A stretch of DNA of 64,000 nt from Epiperipatus broadwayi (taxonomy: Eukaryota; Onychophora; Udeonychophora; Euonychophora; Peripatidae): NCBI GenBank assembly GCA_028023455.1, contig JAQFVV010012477.1, positions 1,173,501 to 1,237,500 on the forward strand, in the 5' to 3' direction. The position numbers were made by a program, and so were the translations under genes. Shown in pieces: positions 12,290-24,110 of this stretch. Position 1 is the stretch's first letter, and each line of letters begins with the position of its first letter. The notes under the pieces are model-generated. The model was not told where the DNA came from, did no database searches, and was given only the letters and a program-made list of their open reading frames with translations.

Positions 12290-14470
12290 GTGTTTAATTT
12301 TAAATTAAAAACAGCTCATTTGGTCAAGTATTATTACTTGAAGCTTGAATGATAAATTATTATTAGCTGATAATGCATCTTAATGATCATTCAAACATAA
12401 ATTTCTGGCTTATACTTTATCAATTAAGATTTGTTTTCAAAACTGTACTAGTAGCTATTTTTAACCTCTTTTTGATTGCTATGGTCATATTTTTGCATCT
12501 TAAGCTATTATTTTGATAGTAAAAAAGAAGTTTAAAATGAATGGGGATATATTACACATTGCACGATTTGTTGCTGCTTTGATCATTGACAAAAGTAAAA
12601 ACCATAAATTATTTGGCGATAGAAATCGAATTATACTAGACTTTTCTCACTATTAATTATTCAAGCATGAGATAAAGAATACAGAAATAAAAAGTTGACT
12701 TTGTTTAAATACTGCTTTGCAGTAGCTGAACAATTAAAATAATATTGTGATTGTACTTTTTAAATCATTTTTTTTACAGGAAAATGAGTATAATTAAAAT
12801 AGTTAAATAAATACTAATTTTTGTCTATATATTTACCTATAAATGATGCCTTCTACTCGATTTTGAAAAATCCATATCAAGCCAAGTTTCATATTCTGTA
12901 TACCTATAATTAAAATGAAATTAACACAATTGTTATCTTCTAGTTTATAATTCCTAATATTATTATTTTATAATGTTTTATATAGCTTTGAAGATAAATT
13001 TATTAGATGTGGCAATTGCTAAAACAGTTTTTTTTTTTTTTTCAAATTTGAAAACTGTCTTTCAAATCTAGTTTCAAAGAGTTTGACTATTGATTGTAAA
13101 GAGCTCCTACAAGTTTGAAATTAAATAGTCCACTCTGTAAGCATAATATTTAATTTCTTTATTCATGTGAAAGATTGCATGAATAAATACATAAAAAATA
13201 GAATTAAGATTGCTGTAAAAGTAATTAAAGAATGAAAAGAGGCTCATATAGTTTGTGTTTCTTTTAAAATTAAATAATTGATATTAGATTTAAATTAAAA
13301 AATAATGAGAAATTATTCACAATTATTTTTTTTTATTTTAAGACCATTTCATTTTGTCACACACAGATTTAGTTTAATATATGTCTAGCTATATATATAT
13401 GTGCTAGCATAAATGCTAAAAAATTCTTAATAGGCTAAATAAAATATACCAAATTTTTTGTTGCCCTACGGTTTGTAACTTTTTTAAAAATCATAAATCT
13501 ATAATTCATATTTTTTGTGAATCCAGTTGCTCCGGAAGCAGTATTTGTCGTTAACAGAAGTATCAAACAACGCTAAGTAGATGTTTTTGTCATTCTTCAA
13601 AATAAGATCAATACTTGCCATTTTATTTGGCTTTAAAAAACAGAAGTTTCAAGTATAAGAGGAAAAAAAATATGGATGTCTTATATTAAATTTTTGTTTG
13701 GAGCAATATTAATCAAACTGCCCATTTTTATTTTTTAATAATCAATAATTATTATGATGTTATAAATTGGCCTTCAGAATTATATTTAATTATTATTTTC
13801 TTTAAAACCTTAGCCTTAGACTGAATGTTTTTGACAACGTTAGATTTACTTAAGGCTAGTATATCAGAATTAATAATTTGTTTGTATGGATTACGTTTTT
13901 AATTTTTGATTATTATGTTTCGATCCTTTAGCAATAATTTTTATTTGAATATATTTATTTTTTGAAGTACTTAGTTATATTATTAAAATCAACATTAAAT
14001 ATTCTAGAGATGATAAATAGACATTTTAATATTATCTGTTACACTTATGAGATTTTCTATACTATAGTAAATAATTTTGTAAAATATATATATATATCAT
14101 TAACAACAGTAATAATATTATAAAGTCAAGGCTTCCAAGTTACTTGAAAGTCGCCATGGTTTTTAATAGTTAATTTAATGAGAGAATTTGTTACTTTAAA
14201 AAGGATTGAATATTACAGATAAAATAATATTTGTGCTATAAAAACTGTAATAACATAATTAATATAATTTAAATCTTACATCAAAAAGTTTAGTGTATTT
14301 TCACCATTAGGGTCATTATTGAACAACTATAGAACTTCAATTTTAAATATCTAATTTATCTAAATCGTATTGGGTTTCCGATTCTTCAGAAAAAGAATAT
14401 AAAATAAAATAAAAATCCATTAGTATTCATATATTTAGTTAATTTAAATTTAGTCTGAGCATATTATATA
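12290..14470. other. AT-rich non-coding stretch
   Basis: I see no gene or classifiable element. There are short AT tracts at 13389-13398 (inside 'gctagc'-type flanks) and 14083-14096. Confidence 0.5.
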
Positions 14471-14494
14471 TACACACAAACATACAAATGATTA

Positions 14495-15215
14495 TCTCCA
14501 GTTTTTTTTTAAAAAGTGCTTCTTCATAATGGTTTTGATCATAAAATTATTAATAGGACTTTATTCATATAATAAGAAAAAATATTTTGATACTTCAGAA
14601 ATTATAACAATTCTGCCATATATAAAGGAAGTAACTGATAAAATTGATAAAAAAATTTAAAAAAATGATATCCACACAGTTTTAAAAAATTTAATGAAGC
14701 ATTTCCACACCCTAAAAATATTTTTTTTGGGTGGAATGTCATGATATATATAAAATTTCATTTGGAGTTTGTTCACAATCATACATTGGACAGATCAATC
14801 TTTGAATAGATATAAGAAAGGAAGAGCACATTTTTGAAGATAGAGAAAAATCCATTTTATCAGCCATTTATTCCCAGGACATTAACTAACCATGTCTTCA
14901 ATTTTAATAAAACACATATTCTGACAAAAATTAGAAAATATGACCAGAGAGTGCTAAGGGAAACTAAAGAGATTGTTAAAAGGCCTAAGAGCATAAATGG
15001 AAAGTGTGAAGTGGAGAAAATTAATAATATTTAGAAAAAGCTATTTGAGTATAAGCTATTTCTAAAGCATCTCAGCCAATAGAATTTGAGTGTGAGGAGA
15101 AAATAACAAAGAAAAAAACAATTTTAAATCTCACTACCCACATTCTTATGATTTGAGAAAGAAGAAGCTCTGAGGAAAGTACTTGTTATTGTACTGAAAC
15201 ATCAGCTACTTTAAT
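14495..15215 (+). pseudogene. Penelope-like element, 3' fragment (GIY-YIG region and terminus)
   Basis: The fragment is homologous along its length to 38270-38975, the 3' half of a longer Penelope-like copy. It encodes a remnant of the GIY-YIG linker ('YIKFHLEFV' then an 'SYIGQ' strand around 14750-14795). An open stretch at 14834-15034 follows, with HVFNFNKTHILTKI and QRVLRETKEIVKR, the C-terminal part usual in these proteins. The RT domain is absent (5' truncation). The terminus carries a hammerhead-like motif. GIY-YIG endonuclease plus Penelope RT define the family; here only the former remains and it is broken. Confidence 0.7.
15163..15212 (+). ncRNA. Hammerhead-like motif in Penelope terminus (degraded)
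   Basis: Core-like ctgagga is at 15170-15176 and gaaa at 15196-15199. Stem II is perfect, agtac (15178-15182) with gtact (15191-15195). After GAAA comes CAUC then AGCU, which can pair with the AGCU before the core as stem I. One extra A separates the first core box from stem II. Helix III would be the near-palindrome ACAU, possible only in a dimer. The same layout is seen at 38.9 kb. Confidence 0.4.
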
Positions 15216-15404
15216 TACTATATATATATATTTTTAATATTCAGGAAATCTCAGAAATAATTCTATATATTTCTTGATAAAGCTTGATTAGAGCTATTGG
15301 CATGCTCATTATTTTATTTTATAAAAGACAAGCTTATCAAGTTAAATCAAGTGATGTATGAGTTGCTTTTATTTACTAAATATATATTACAATATAACAT
15401 TAAA
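15216..15404. other. Short AT-rich stretch
   Basis: Nothing recognised apart from a (TA)n tract at 15221-15231. Confidence 0.5.
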
Positions 15405-15545
15405 AGCCATTCAACACAATCCCAATATCAATAACAATCAACAATTTCAAACTGTTATCAAAACAACCTCCTTTCCGCAATAAAGGTTTGAAATTGTTGA
15501 TAGTTATTGATATTGGGATTATCTAAGTGTTGCGTGTCTTTTAAT
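15405..15545. mobile_element. Short palindromic MITE ('caatatcaataacaatcaac' family)
   Basis: The left arm around 15420-15452 and the right arm around 15488-15525 are reverse complements over about 40 bp (atcccaatatcaataac / gttattgatattgggat). The same arm sequence recurs at 41.5, 43.2 and 43.9-44.9 kb, so it is a dispersed family. Confidence 0.7.
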
Positions 15546-15752
15546 TATTACTTATAAACCCATTTAGCTTTGAACATTATTACCATATTGTTATTACAAT
15601 AGTTATTAATTAGGGGAAATTTTATTTGTAATATATATATACAAACATACAAATGATTATCTCCAGTTTTCATTTTTTTAATTATTTTTGTAAATAATAG
15701 TAATAATTAATCTGTTGGCTTTTCAACTTACACAATATATATTAAAACAAAA

Positions 15753-15930
15753 TAGTGGTTAGCATAGCTGCTTCCAAGCAGCTGTCCAGGGTTCGATTCT
15801 GGTCAACACATTTGACATATATATATATAAGGTTCAGATTATTAAATAAATGAAATAATAGAACAGTTTGTTGCATGTGAGGGTATAGAATATTTTGGCA
15901 CTAAAAGTGACAATTTGTTTGCGAAACAGA
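15753..15930 (+). mobile_element. tRNA-Gly(TCC)-derived SINE or tRNA pseudogene
   Basis: Bases 15753-15810 read as a glycine tRNA with TCC anticodon lacking its 5' acceptor strand: A-box part 'gtggttagcatagctg', anticodon 'cttccaa', B-box part 'gggttcgattctgg' and 3' acceptor 'tcaacaca'. One base is missing from the anticodon stem relative to the usual gene. The 5' acceptor strand is replaced by 'acaaaata', so a functional tRNA is unlikely. A (TA)n tract and a possible SINE body follow; the end is arbitrary. Confidence 0.65.
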
Positions 15931-16306
15931 CTCTTTTGTTTTCAGGGCAATTTTTTTAATGTTTTCATTTTATTTCTAGTCTACTTTTCAACTCTGCAAT
16001 TTCTACCAATTTAAATGATTTAAGAAATAACAGATAGTAACCTGTATGATAAGCAATACCCTTATAGTTGTTAAGAATTTATTTATATTCTACTATTAAT
16101 ATACAAATGTCATCTTAATACAATGCATAATTCTTACCACAGCAGAGAGAACATTCATTAATTTTAAAATCATAGTGTTTTTCTAAAATGTAATTAAAAA
16201 GTAATAAATCCAAACATTTACACTTAAATATATTATTTATCCAGATAAACTTCACAGTGTAAAGTATAATTTAGGATCTGAAATTTATGCCTATTTTTAT
16301 TATTAT

Positions 16307-16308
<2 letters not shown>

Positions 16309-16397
<89 letters not shown>
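16309..16397 (+). repeat. (ACT)n microsatellite
   Basis: About 30 triplets, immediately 5' of the LINE at 16.4 kb. Its minus-strand serine-repeat translation is not a gene. Confidence 0.95.
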
Positions 16398-16398
<1 letters not shown>

Positions 16399-16521
16399 TA
16401 GATTAAAGACGTGTTCATTTTTTTCTCCATTGCTTTTGTTTTGTTTTACAGTATTTTTACTTATAAGTATTTATTTTTATTGTGTTCAGTAAATTAGGAT
16501 TTAATTGGATTTGCTTATAAA

Positions 16522-17695
16522 ATGTCTTCCTGCAAAATTTGTAATGAATTACTACCTAAAAATGGATATTTTGTTTCATGTATGGGCTGCAGCACCAGTT
16601 TTCGTTACACGTGCTCAATGTTAGGAGAGGCGACCTATAGACGAATGTCTTTAAAAGCAGGAATGGAGATGTAATGTTTGTAGAATTCCACCTGTTGGTG
16701 ATCGTTCTGTTATGGTAAACAATACTGATTCTTTGAACTTGATTTTAAATGATATTTTGGAAAAATTAAAATTACTTCCGGTTATACATATGGCAATTTC
16801 AGAGCTTACAATTACAGTTGCGAAGCTTCAGGTTGACGTGGATTTTTTGCGGGGTAAAGTTGATAAAAATGATGATAATTTGCTCCGATTGTCAAATATG
16901 TATGATTCTTGTGAAAATGAAATCACTTTATTAAAGGAAAAAATTGACTCTATGGAACGTTCACAGTTGGATTGTGAAATTGAAATACAAGGTGTTCCCT
17001 TTTGTGAAAATGAAAATTTATCTTTAATTGTTACAAAGTTGGCGGAAAAACTTGAAATTGAAAACTTTACTACTAATTGTATCAAGAATGTTTATCGGAC
17101 AAAATCTAAATCTAATATTATAGCAGGTTTTATTGTTTCTCGCTTTAATTCTCGAAATTTAGCTAAATCATTTTTATTGAAAAGAAATGTTATTAAATCG
17201 GTTTCTGATTTTTTGTTAACGGAATCTAGTCAGCGCGTATATATTAACCAATGTATAACTTTGCATACTAGACAACTATTATGGATGGCAAAGCAAAAAA
17301 TGCGGGAACGTAAAGGTATGGCTTTTATACGTAATGGATTGGTTTATGTTAGAAATGATTTAAATTCTCCGCGTGTTTTAATTAAAAATGAATCTGAGTT
17401 GTCAGCGTTTTCAAATTTATTTCCTAAAGTGAAATTCGATACATTTTATTCTCATGGTGAAACTTTGTCTAATTTAATTTTTTTTCATATGAATATACGA
17501 AGTGTTAGATCTAATTTTGATGAATTTGTTGTATATTTAAATGATTTTTTTGCCGGTTTTTATGATGTGATAATTTTAACTGAATCTTGGATTTCTGTTG
17601 AAGAACAGTATTTATATGTTCTGGATGGCTATTCTTCCTCCTCATGCGTCTTCACGTTCGGGTGGTGTATTAGTTTTTGTGAAGGAAAACATTAA
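16522..17695 (+). pseudogene. LINE ORF1-like region with PHD-type zinc finger, reading into the endonuclease
   Basis: The start ATG at 16522 gives SSCKIC, then SCMGC and YTCS. After a +1 shift near 16660 comes EWRCNVC. So the finger has the CxxC, CxxC, C, CxxC spacing of PHD-like fingers found in ORF1 proteins of this LINE group. The frame then runs open through a heptad-like helical part (about 16712-16960) and a segment like the ORF1 RNA-binding core (IEIQGVPFCENENLS; NVYRTKSKSN). It continues without a stop into the endonuclease start (FFHMNIRSVRSNFDEF; IILTESW, catalytic Glu). It stops at 17695 because of a frameshift near 17640. ORF1 and ORF2 thus look fused in one frame, or an intervening stop has been lost. 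Confidence 0.75.
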
Positions 17696-18491
17696 ATTTA
17701 CATATCATAATCCATTTCTTGCCTCTGCAGAATGTGTTTTAATTCATTTGAATTTACCTTGTTTTGTCTTGACTATTATTGCTTTATACAGATCGTGTAC
17801 AAGTATCATTTTGGATCTTATAACTGAACTTGATGTGTTATTGTCTGATTTACATACTACTTCAGTAATTCTTTTGGGAGATTTGAATATAGATTTATAT
17901 AATAATCTACATGGTCCTACAGTATGGTATTTGAATTTGCTTTATAGTTATGGTTTTAATCAAGCTATTTTTTCACCTACCTGTATCACTGAATCATGTC
18001 AATCCATTTTGGATCATATATTTGTCAGATTAAACCAGAATCAAAGTTATGAATCGTCTGTACTAAATATTTTTATTTCAGATCATTTTGCAACTATATT
18101 GAAGTTGCTAAATTGTAGACAACATGTAAATACTCATTTATATGTTAATAAGTTGTCACATAATAAACTAAAAATGTTATTATCTGATCAGAATTGGGAT
18201 TATGTTTTTGCTCTGCATGATGTTGATCCAGCATTTTTAAAATTTCAAGATATTTGTAAATCTTTAATTACAAAATCTATGGTTAGTTTTAAATTGACTA
18301 GCAAAAACTGCAAATGCTCAGTCTTGATAACAAATGATTTGATTGAAAAAATTAATCAAAGAAATCATTTAAAATGTTTGGGTGGAGATTTGTTGAGTCT
18401 GAAGAAATTAAATACTGAGATCAAATCTGATATTCGGAAATTAAAATTTCAATATTATCAAAAATATTTTAACGATAAAATATTTCTTTAA
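17598..18491 (+). pseudogene. LINE endonuclease domain (exonuclease-endonuclease-phosphatase family)
   Basis: It continues the endonuclease in the next frame: SSRSGGVLVFVKEN, ILLGDLNIDLYN (catalytic Asp/Asn), FSPTCIT, SILDHIFVR and ISDHFATI (the SDH motif). Together with NIRS and TESW upstream, all usual catalytic blocks of the apurinic-type endonuclease are present. The enzyme nicks target DNA to prime reverse transcription. The ATG at 17598 is inside the domain and is not a real start. The C-terminal third is the linker to the RT, cut by another frameshift at about 18490. Confidence 0.85.
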
Positions 18492-18499
18492 AATGGAAA

Positions 18500-20246
18500 T
18501 TGATAAATTCTCTTGTAAAGAAACCTTTATCAAATCAATTTAAATTTATAAAACACAATGATAATTTGATTGAAATAGAAAATAATGAAAAATGTGTTGC
18601 TGACTTGTTTAATAATTTTTTTTCAGATTTGTCAATAGATAGAACACCAGTACAAGAATTGTCTTTTGCTGATTCTTGTTTAAATTCTTTTTTGTGTACA
18701 GATGTTACTGATTTGGATTTGTCTGGTAAAATTGATCTCTTAAAGAATATTCATTCAGCTGGTCTAGATAGGTTAACACCAAAGATTCTTAAGGAAAATA
18801 AGTCAGATTTCATACCTGTTCTTGTTTATTTGTTTAATCTTTCCTTAAATGCTGGTTTGTTTCCTACTTGTTTGAAAGTTGGTTTTATTACACCTGTTTT
18901 TAAAAAGGGTGATCCTGCACAGCTTGATAATTATAGACCGATTTCTATTATATCTGTAATATCCAAATTGTTAGAGATGGTAGTTAAAGAGAAAATGATG
19001 TCATTTTTATCTAAAAATAATATTTTATCTGAACATCAATATGGATTTATTTCTGGTAGAAGTACCTTGGACACTTTCTATAGTCATGTAAACAATTTGA
19101 CAACTTCACTAGATAAGGATTTTAAAACTGTTGCTATTTATTTAGACTTGTCTAAGGCATTTGACTCTGTATCTCACAAAATTTTACTTAAGCATTTATA
19201 TTCATATGGTTTTCGTGGTGGACTTATTTCATGGTTTGCGAGTTACTTAAAGGATAGAAAACAAGCAACAAATATTTCTGGTGTTGTAAGCTCTTTTATA
19301 ACAGTTAACCATGGTGTACCACAAGGTTCAGTTTTGGGTCCCATTTTATTTATAATTTATATAAATGATTTATTTTCTTTACCTTTAGAAGCTAAGATTT
19401 ATGGTTTTGCAGATGATATTGCTTTATCTTATGCTGCAGTTTCATATAATTTTGTTGAAAAAATAATTAATGATGATTTAATCCTAATTAGTAAATGGTT
19501 AGCATTTAATAATTTATCAATTAATTTGAGTAAAACAAAAGCTATTAATTTTTTTTATAAGTCAAATATTCATTCGCTTAACATTACTATTTGTAATAAG
19601 TATTTTTGGCATTGTAATAGCACTTGTACTTGTGCTAACATTTCATTTGTTGATAATATTTGTTATCTAGGTGTTTTTATTGACTCCAGACTATCCTGGT
19701 CAAACCATATTGACTTTCTTTGTTCTCGTTTACGTAAATTAAATTATGTTTTTCTACTTATCTGAATTTTTTCCTCGTTCAGCCTTGATTACTTTATATA
19801 TTTCTTCTTATCAAAGCTTATTATGTTATAATATATCAGTTTGGGGAAACTGTTCTACTTTTGCAATGACTACTTTGTCTGTTTTACAAAATTATACAAT
19901 GCATATCATTTTTGGTAGATCACATACCACATCTGTTAAAGATATTTATGCCATGTTTAATATACTAGATGTTTTCCAATTGTATAAATATAGAGTGATT
20001 CTTGATATTTATTGTAGGAAACTTCATTTGGGTACTAAATCTTCTGTTGTAAATACTCGTTCATCTACTAAATATCAGTTAGCTTTACCTAATTTTCTTA
20101 AAACATCTAGTAGGAAGCAATTTAGTTATAATGGTCCTAAATTATTTAATATGTTTACAAGAGATTGTTCTGTGAATTTAATGAACACTAGTTATTTGAT
20201 TTTTAAAAAGCATTTATGGCACTGGTTATATTATGCTAAGCATTAG
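18500..20246 (+). pseudogene. LINE reverse transcriptase domain and C-terminus
   Basis: RT blocks in order: HSAGLDRLTPKIL, GFITPVFKKGD, YRPISIISVISK, YGFISGRST, AIYLDLSKAFDSVSH (motif A, catalytic Asp), HGVPQGSVLGPILFIIYIND (motif B), and GFADDIALS (motif C, catalytic Asp pair). Then come the WLAFNNLSINLSKTK and YLGVFID thumb blocks. All catalytic residues are retained. A frameshift near 19760 moves the C-terminal 166 residues (PRSALITLYISSYQS onwards) to another frame. The domain does target-primed reverse transcription of the element RNA. If the four frameshifts are assembly errors, this could be a live copy. Confidence 0.9.
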
Positions 20247-20495
20247 TTTTATTTTGTTTGTTTATTTTTTGTTTTGTTTATATTGTATGTTATGTTGTAA
20301 TTATTTATTGCCAAATGCAATATCTGTGTGATTTTAATATTTTATGTTATATTTATACTTTTTTATATATATTTTATTAGTGTTTTTAGTTGTTACATTT
20401 AAATTCCTGACACAAGATTTTTCTTGTATGGAATTTATCTCACTGTATTATACATTTATTGATTGTTTCATAATGAATAAATAAATAAATAATAA

Positions 20496-20798
<303 letters not shown>

Positions 20799-20812
20799 TT
20801 TTTATGTTTCAA

Positions 20813-21141
20813 AGGATAAGCTTTAGTAGTATTCTAAAAGGTTATACAAGTTACATTTGCCAACATAGTTCTTATATATAAATTGTTTCACAAAACTACA
20901 TATGTACAATGATTTGATCAGTGATTGTATGCGTTATCAAACTAGAAGTATTTAAGAAAAAAACAGTTCAACAAAGTCATTGATGATCACTCAATCATAT
21001 GATTATATACAATTAGATATACTTCAATTAAACTAAAGCAGGAATGGGTCTAATTTGTGTCATTTGACTTCAGAACTGGTACAAGGGTCCATGTTAGATA
21101 TGGTTTTTCTGTTAGTGCTTTTATATCAGTTCTTGTATATT
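20813..21141. other. Non-coding stretch between two LINEs
   Basis: Nothing recognised; probably includes the 3' UTR of the minus-strand LINE that ends near 21142. Confidence 0.45.
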
Positions 21142-22509
21142 TCAGGTGTCAATGTACTTAGTATGATCTGTAATCTTCATGTCTCTTTCACGTATGGTTT
21201 GCAGTTTATTTCTGAACATGTTTGGATGTCTTCTGGAGTTATAATTGTATATGAAATTACACCTTGTACACCATAAGGCATAGAGTATAAATGTGCAGAT
21301 TCTTATTTCAGCAAAGATACCCTTTTTAAAGGAGTCAAAAATGGTTTCCATATTGATTTTTTTACCCTTGAGTGAAGTGCTAATAATTTCACAAATGTTT
21401 TCTAGACTTGGGCATGAGAAAAAAAGGTGGTTTTGTGTCGCCGAGTCCCTATGGCAAAGATTACATATATTGTCTATGTCTTTATAGTTTCTTTGATTAT
21501 TCAAAAAATGTTGCGTAGGTAGGAAGTCCAGATTTATCTTTAGGAGAAAGTCAAAATATTTTGGTTCAAGTGACCATAGTTTGAATTTGCGACATAATTT
21601 TTTATTAATGATATGAAGTGGAGTTTGTACATCATCTTGACTTGGATGTAGAAGTTGATAAACTTCCCAATATTTATATTTGGCTTGTGGTGGTTTAAAG
21701 TTAAGAGTGTGGATTGTTAATAATGGTGTAAGTAGTGTGTTCAGATATCCCTGGACAGGAGGTGGTCTATCTGTAGGGGTAATCTTGGCAGAAATTTTTA
21801 AATATGGGAATTTTTGTGCACATGTAAATATTATGTTCAATGTTTTTGTATCCTGAAGACATATATTGAGTGAAGGCCAAGGCCATTTTGTGAAAGGGGT
21901 TTTCTTAGACGTTTTACTGATATTGAGATAATCTTTTTTCCCCACAATAATTTCCTGCATAAGGAGTCTATCTTATTTGTAAAGGCCCTGTATTGTTGGA
22001 GTAAAATAAGAGATTTTTGTAATTACAAGCATGTTAAGCAAAGCCATTTTTGTATATAGAGAGGGGTAGGCTTTGGATCTCATAGGTGAATGGTGTAAAT
22101 AGAGGTTGAACCCAAGAAATGCACTTGGTCTACCTTTGAAAACTTTAGTAATGCTATTACCAGTGAAGATCTGCCATGCACACGATTTCTCCATATTAAA
22201 TGTTAGTTTATATTGTTTCGTAAAATTGTTAAGTATCTTAAGAAGTTTGGGAATTTGCTTTTGGGATGATAGAAATACTGCTATATTATTCATATATACA
22301 ATTCATGAGATGTTGTCATCGATGGTAGGCACGTAGACTCCTGAAAATTCATTTTCTATTATTTTTATAAGAGGGTTGATATAGGCAGTGAACAATAAGG
22401 CACTGAGAGTTGATCCCTGAGTAATGGACTGAGGTGGCACTATTGGAGGTGAAGTTTTCCCATTTAGGGCAACATAAATCTCATGGTTTAAAAGTAAGTT
22501 AGCAAGCAT
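21142..22509 (-). pseudogene. LINE RT remnant, Tx1/L1-like, C-terminal half
   Basis: The minus strand gives RT motif B-like QSITQGSTLSALLFTAYINPLI (22509-22303), where the usual FADD or YADD motif reads TIDDNIS. Next is a thumb-like part, LTFNMEKSCAWQIFTGN and PSAFLGFNLYLHHS (22293-21973). A 272-residue open C-terminus (21960-21142) includes CNLCHRDSATQNHLFFSC, a CxxC-H-C zinc knuckle as in L1/Tx1-group proteins. Endonuclease and the N-terminal RT half are missing. Residual frame is good over the C-terminus, with breaks at 21965 and 22300. Tx1 against L1 cannot be settled by eye. Confidence 0.7.
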
Positions 22510-23304
22510 ATTATTTGACTAATGCCCTCATTATACAATATTGTGATATAACCATAAGGCATTTGCTTTTTGTAACCATGACCAGTGTTCAAATAAAAAA
22601 ACAAGAAAATGTGTTATGATGATCTAATAAATATCACTATTTTTTCAAGTTATTAATGTATAACTAATCCATGATCCAATGTTATGAGCATCTAACTTTT
22701 TTGTCTAGAAGTTAAACTAAGAATGATCATCTCCTATAACTATCAAATCTGATGAATGAATAATGCATTCTGTATTTTATTTTCAATACATTTATTACTA
22801 AAGTATTTATTCTACAGTGGTCTGATAGAAAGTCTTGTGTATTTTTATTTATGATTGATATATAAATTGAAATCATGTAGGTCATTAGCAGTTGCGTTTT
22901 AAATAAAATTATGTATTTCTTACTGTTGCAAAATTCCAATACTTAATAATTCTCAGCATTAAATAAAAACAAAATAAAAATAAAATAAGTAAAGTATTTG
23001 TGATGGAAAAAAACATTTGATGATCAGTTATTAGAAGAATTAAGTTTAACTTTGATCCAAAAACATTTACCACTTAGGAATTTATTTCATTCTCTTCTAT
23101 GATAAACTTCTGTATTCAATATTTTTTATTATTATACTAATATCTACTTTATAGATTACATCAATGAATATTTTGAATTTAAAACCTAAATCCAGCACAC
23201 TTTCAGATTTTTTAACTACTTTTTTATTAACAGTCAATATATTGATATATATATACAATTCAAATACAACTATATTGCTTATACTAAATTTAATGTAAGT
23301 AGAA
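22510..23304. other. AT-rich non-coding stretch
   Basis: Nothing recognised. A short (TA)n tract lies at about 23243-23253. Confidence 0.5.
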
Positions 23305-23456
23305 GGGATTTGAACTCAAATATTTAAGATTGGTATATCTATCCACTTCATCTTATACATTGCTGCATATCCCCACATGTGAAAATGATAAATGATCTCA
23401 GATATATGTATTTTATGCTGAACCAGCACCCACCATTTAGTCCAGATCATTATTTG

Positions 23457-23531
<75 letters not shown>

Positions 23532-24110
23532 TTTTAATTAGTAGATAGACTATCTTCAAGCATTAATAAGCAAGTTTTTATCTACTTTATTATCCAACTC
23601 TTCAACCATCCATTTCATTGAAAATCCAATGATGGACTACTCAAAGCTCTTATTAATACCAATATTATTGACATACCCATGTAGACTTTAAATCACTCTG
23701 ACCTCACACCTACAGGACCTTAATATGTCCATTTAAATATATAGAAGAGAGATGGGAATACAGGTTAAATATGTAATAATCAAATACAAGTACATTGTCT
23801 ATACTAAACTTAATGCTATTAGCAAGGACTTGGAACTCAGACTTTCAATTTCCCTACAGCTAGTCACTCTGCCTTATGCAACAAATACACATGATTAAAA
23901 AAGATAAATGATCTCCAATATATGTATTTTGTGAGAAAGTAGCACTTATCACTTTGTCTACATTAATATCTCCCACACATATACACAGTAAGAGTTTGAA
24001 CATTCCAAAATCACATTTTCATTAAAATCGATAATTAAAGAGTTAGATGATGGAGTACACTGAAGTTTTCCCATTAATATTTAAGATTTTCTATCTAAAT
24101 ACAAACTCAG
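23305..24110 (-). mobile_element. Retrozyme-like repeat, tandem copies B and C
   Basis: On the minus strand it runs body, head C (about 23895-23975), tail, body (23540-23745), (TA)n, head B (about 23385-23458), tail. The positions equivalent to the cleavage site are about 23402/23403 and 23918/23919, so one unit is about 516 bp including a 60-bp (TA)n expansion. Both ribozyme cores have decayed: CUGAUGA reads AUGGUGG in B and GUGAUAA in C, and GAAA is lost in both. The head-body-head order makes it a tandem array, not two independent insertions. Confidence 0.6.
23459..23522 (+). repeat. (TA)n microsatellite within a retrozyme-like unit
   Basis: About 32 uninterrupted TA dinucleotides, at the place where other copies have 5-7. 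Confidence 0.95.

Noticed and set aside
16233-16430. Minus-strand polyserine ORF
   Set aside because: Translation of the (ACT)n microsatellite.
23459-23522. CRISPR-like or other regularly spaced array
   Set aside because: All regular repeats in the window are simple microsatellites or tandem TE units. No direct repeats with unique spacers exist, and the genome is animal.
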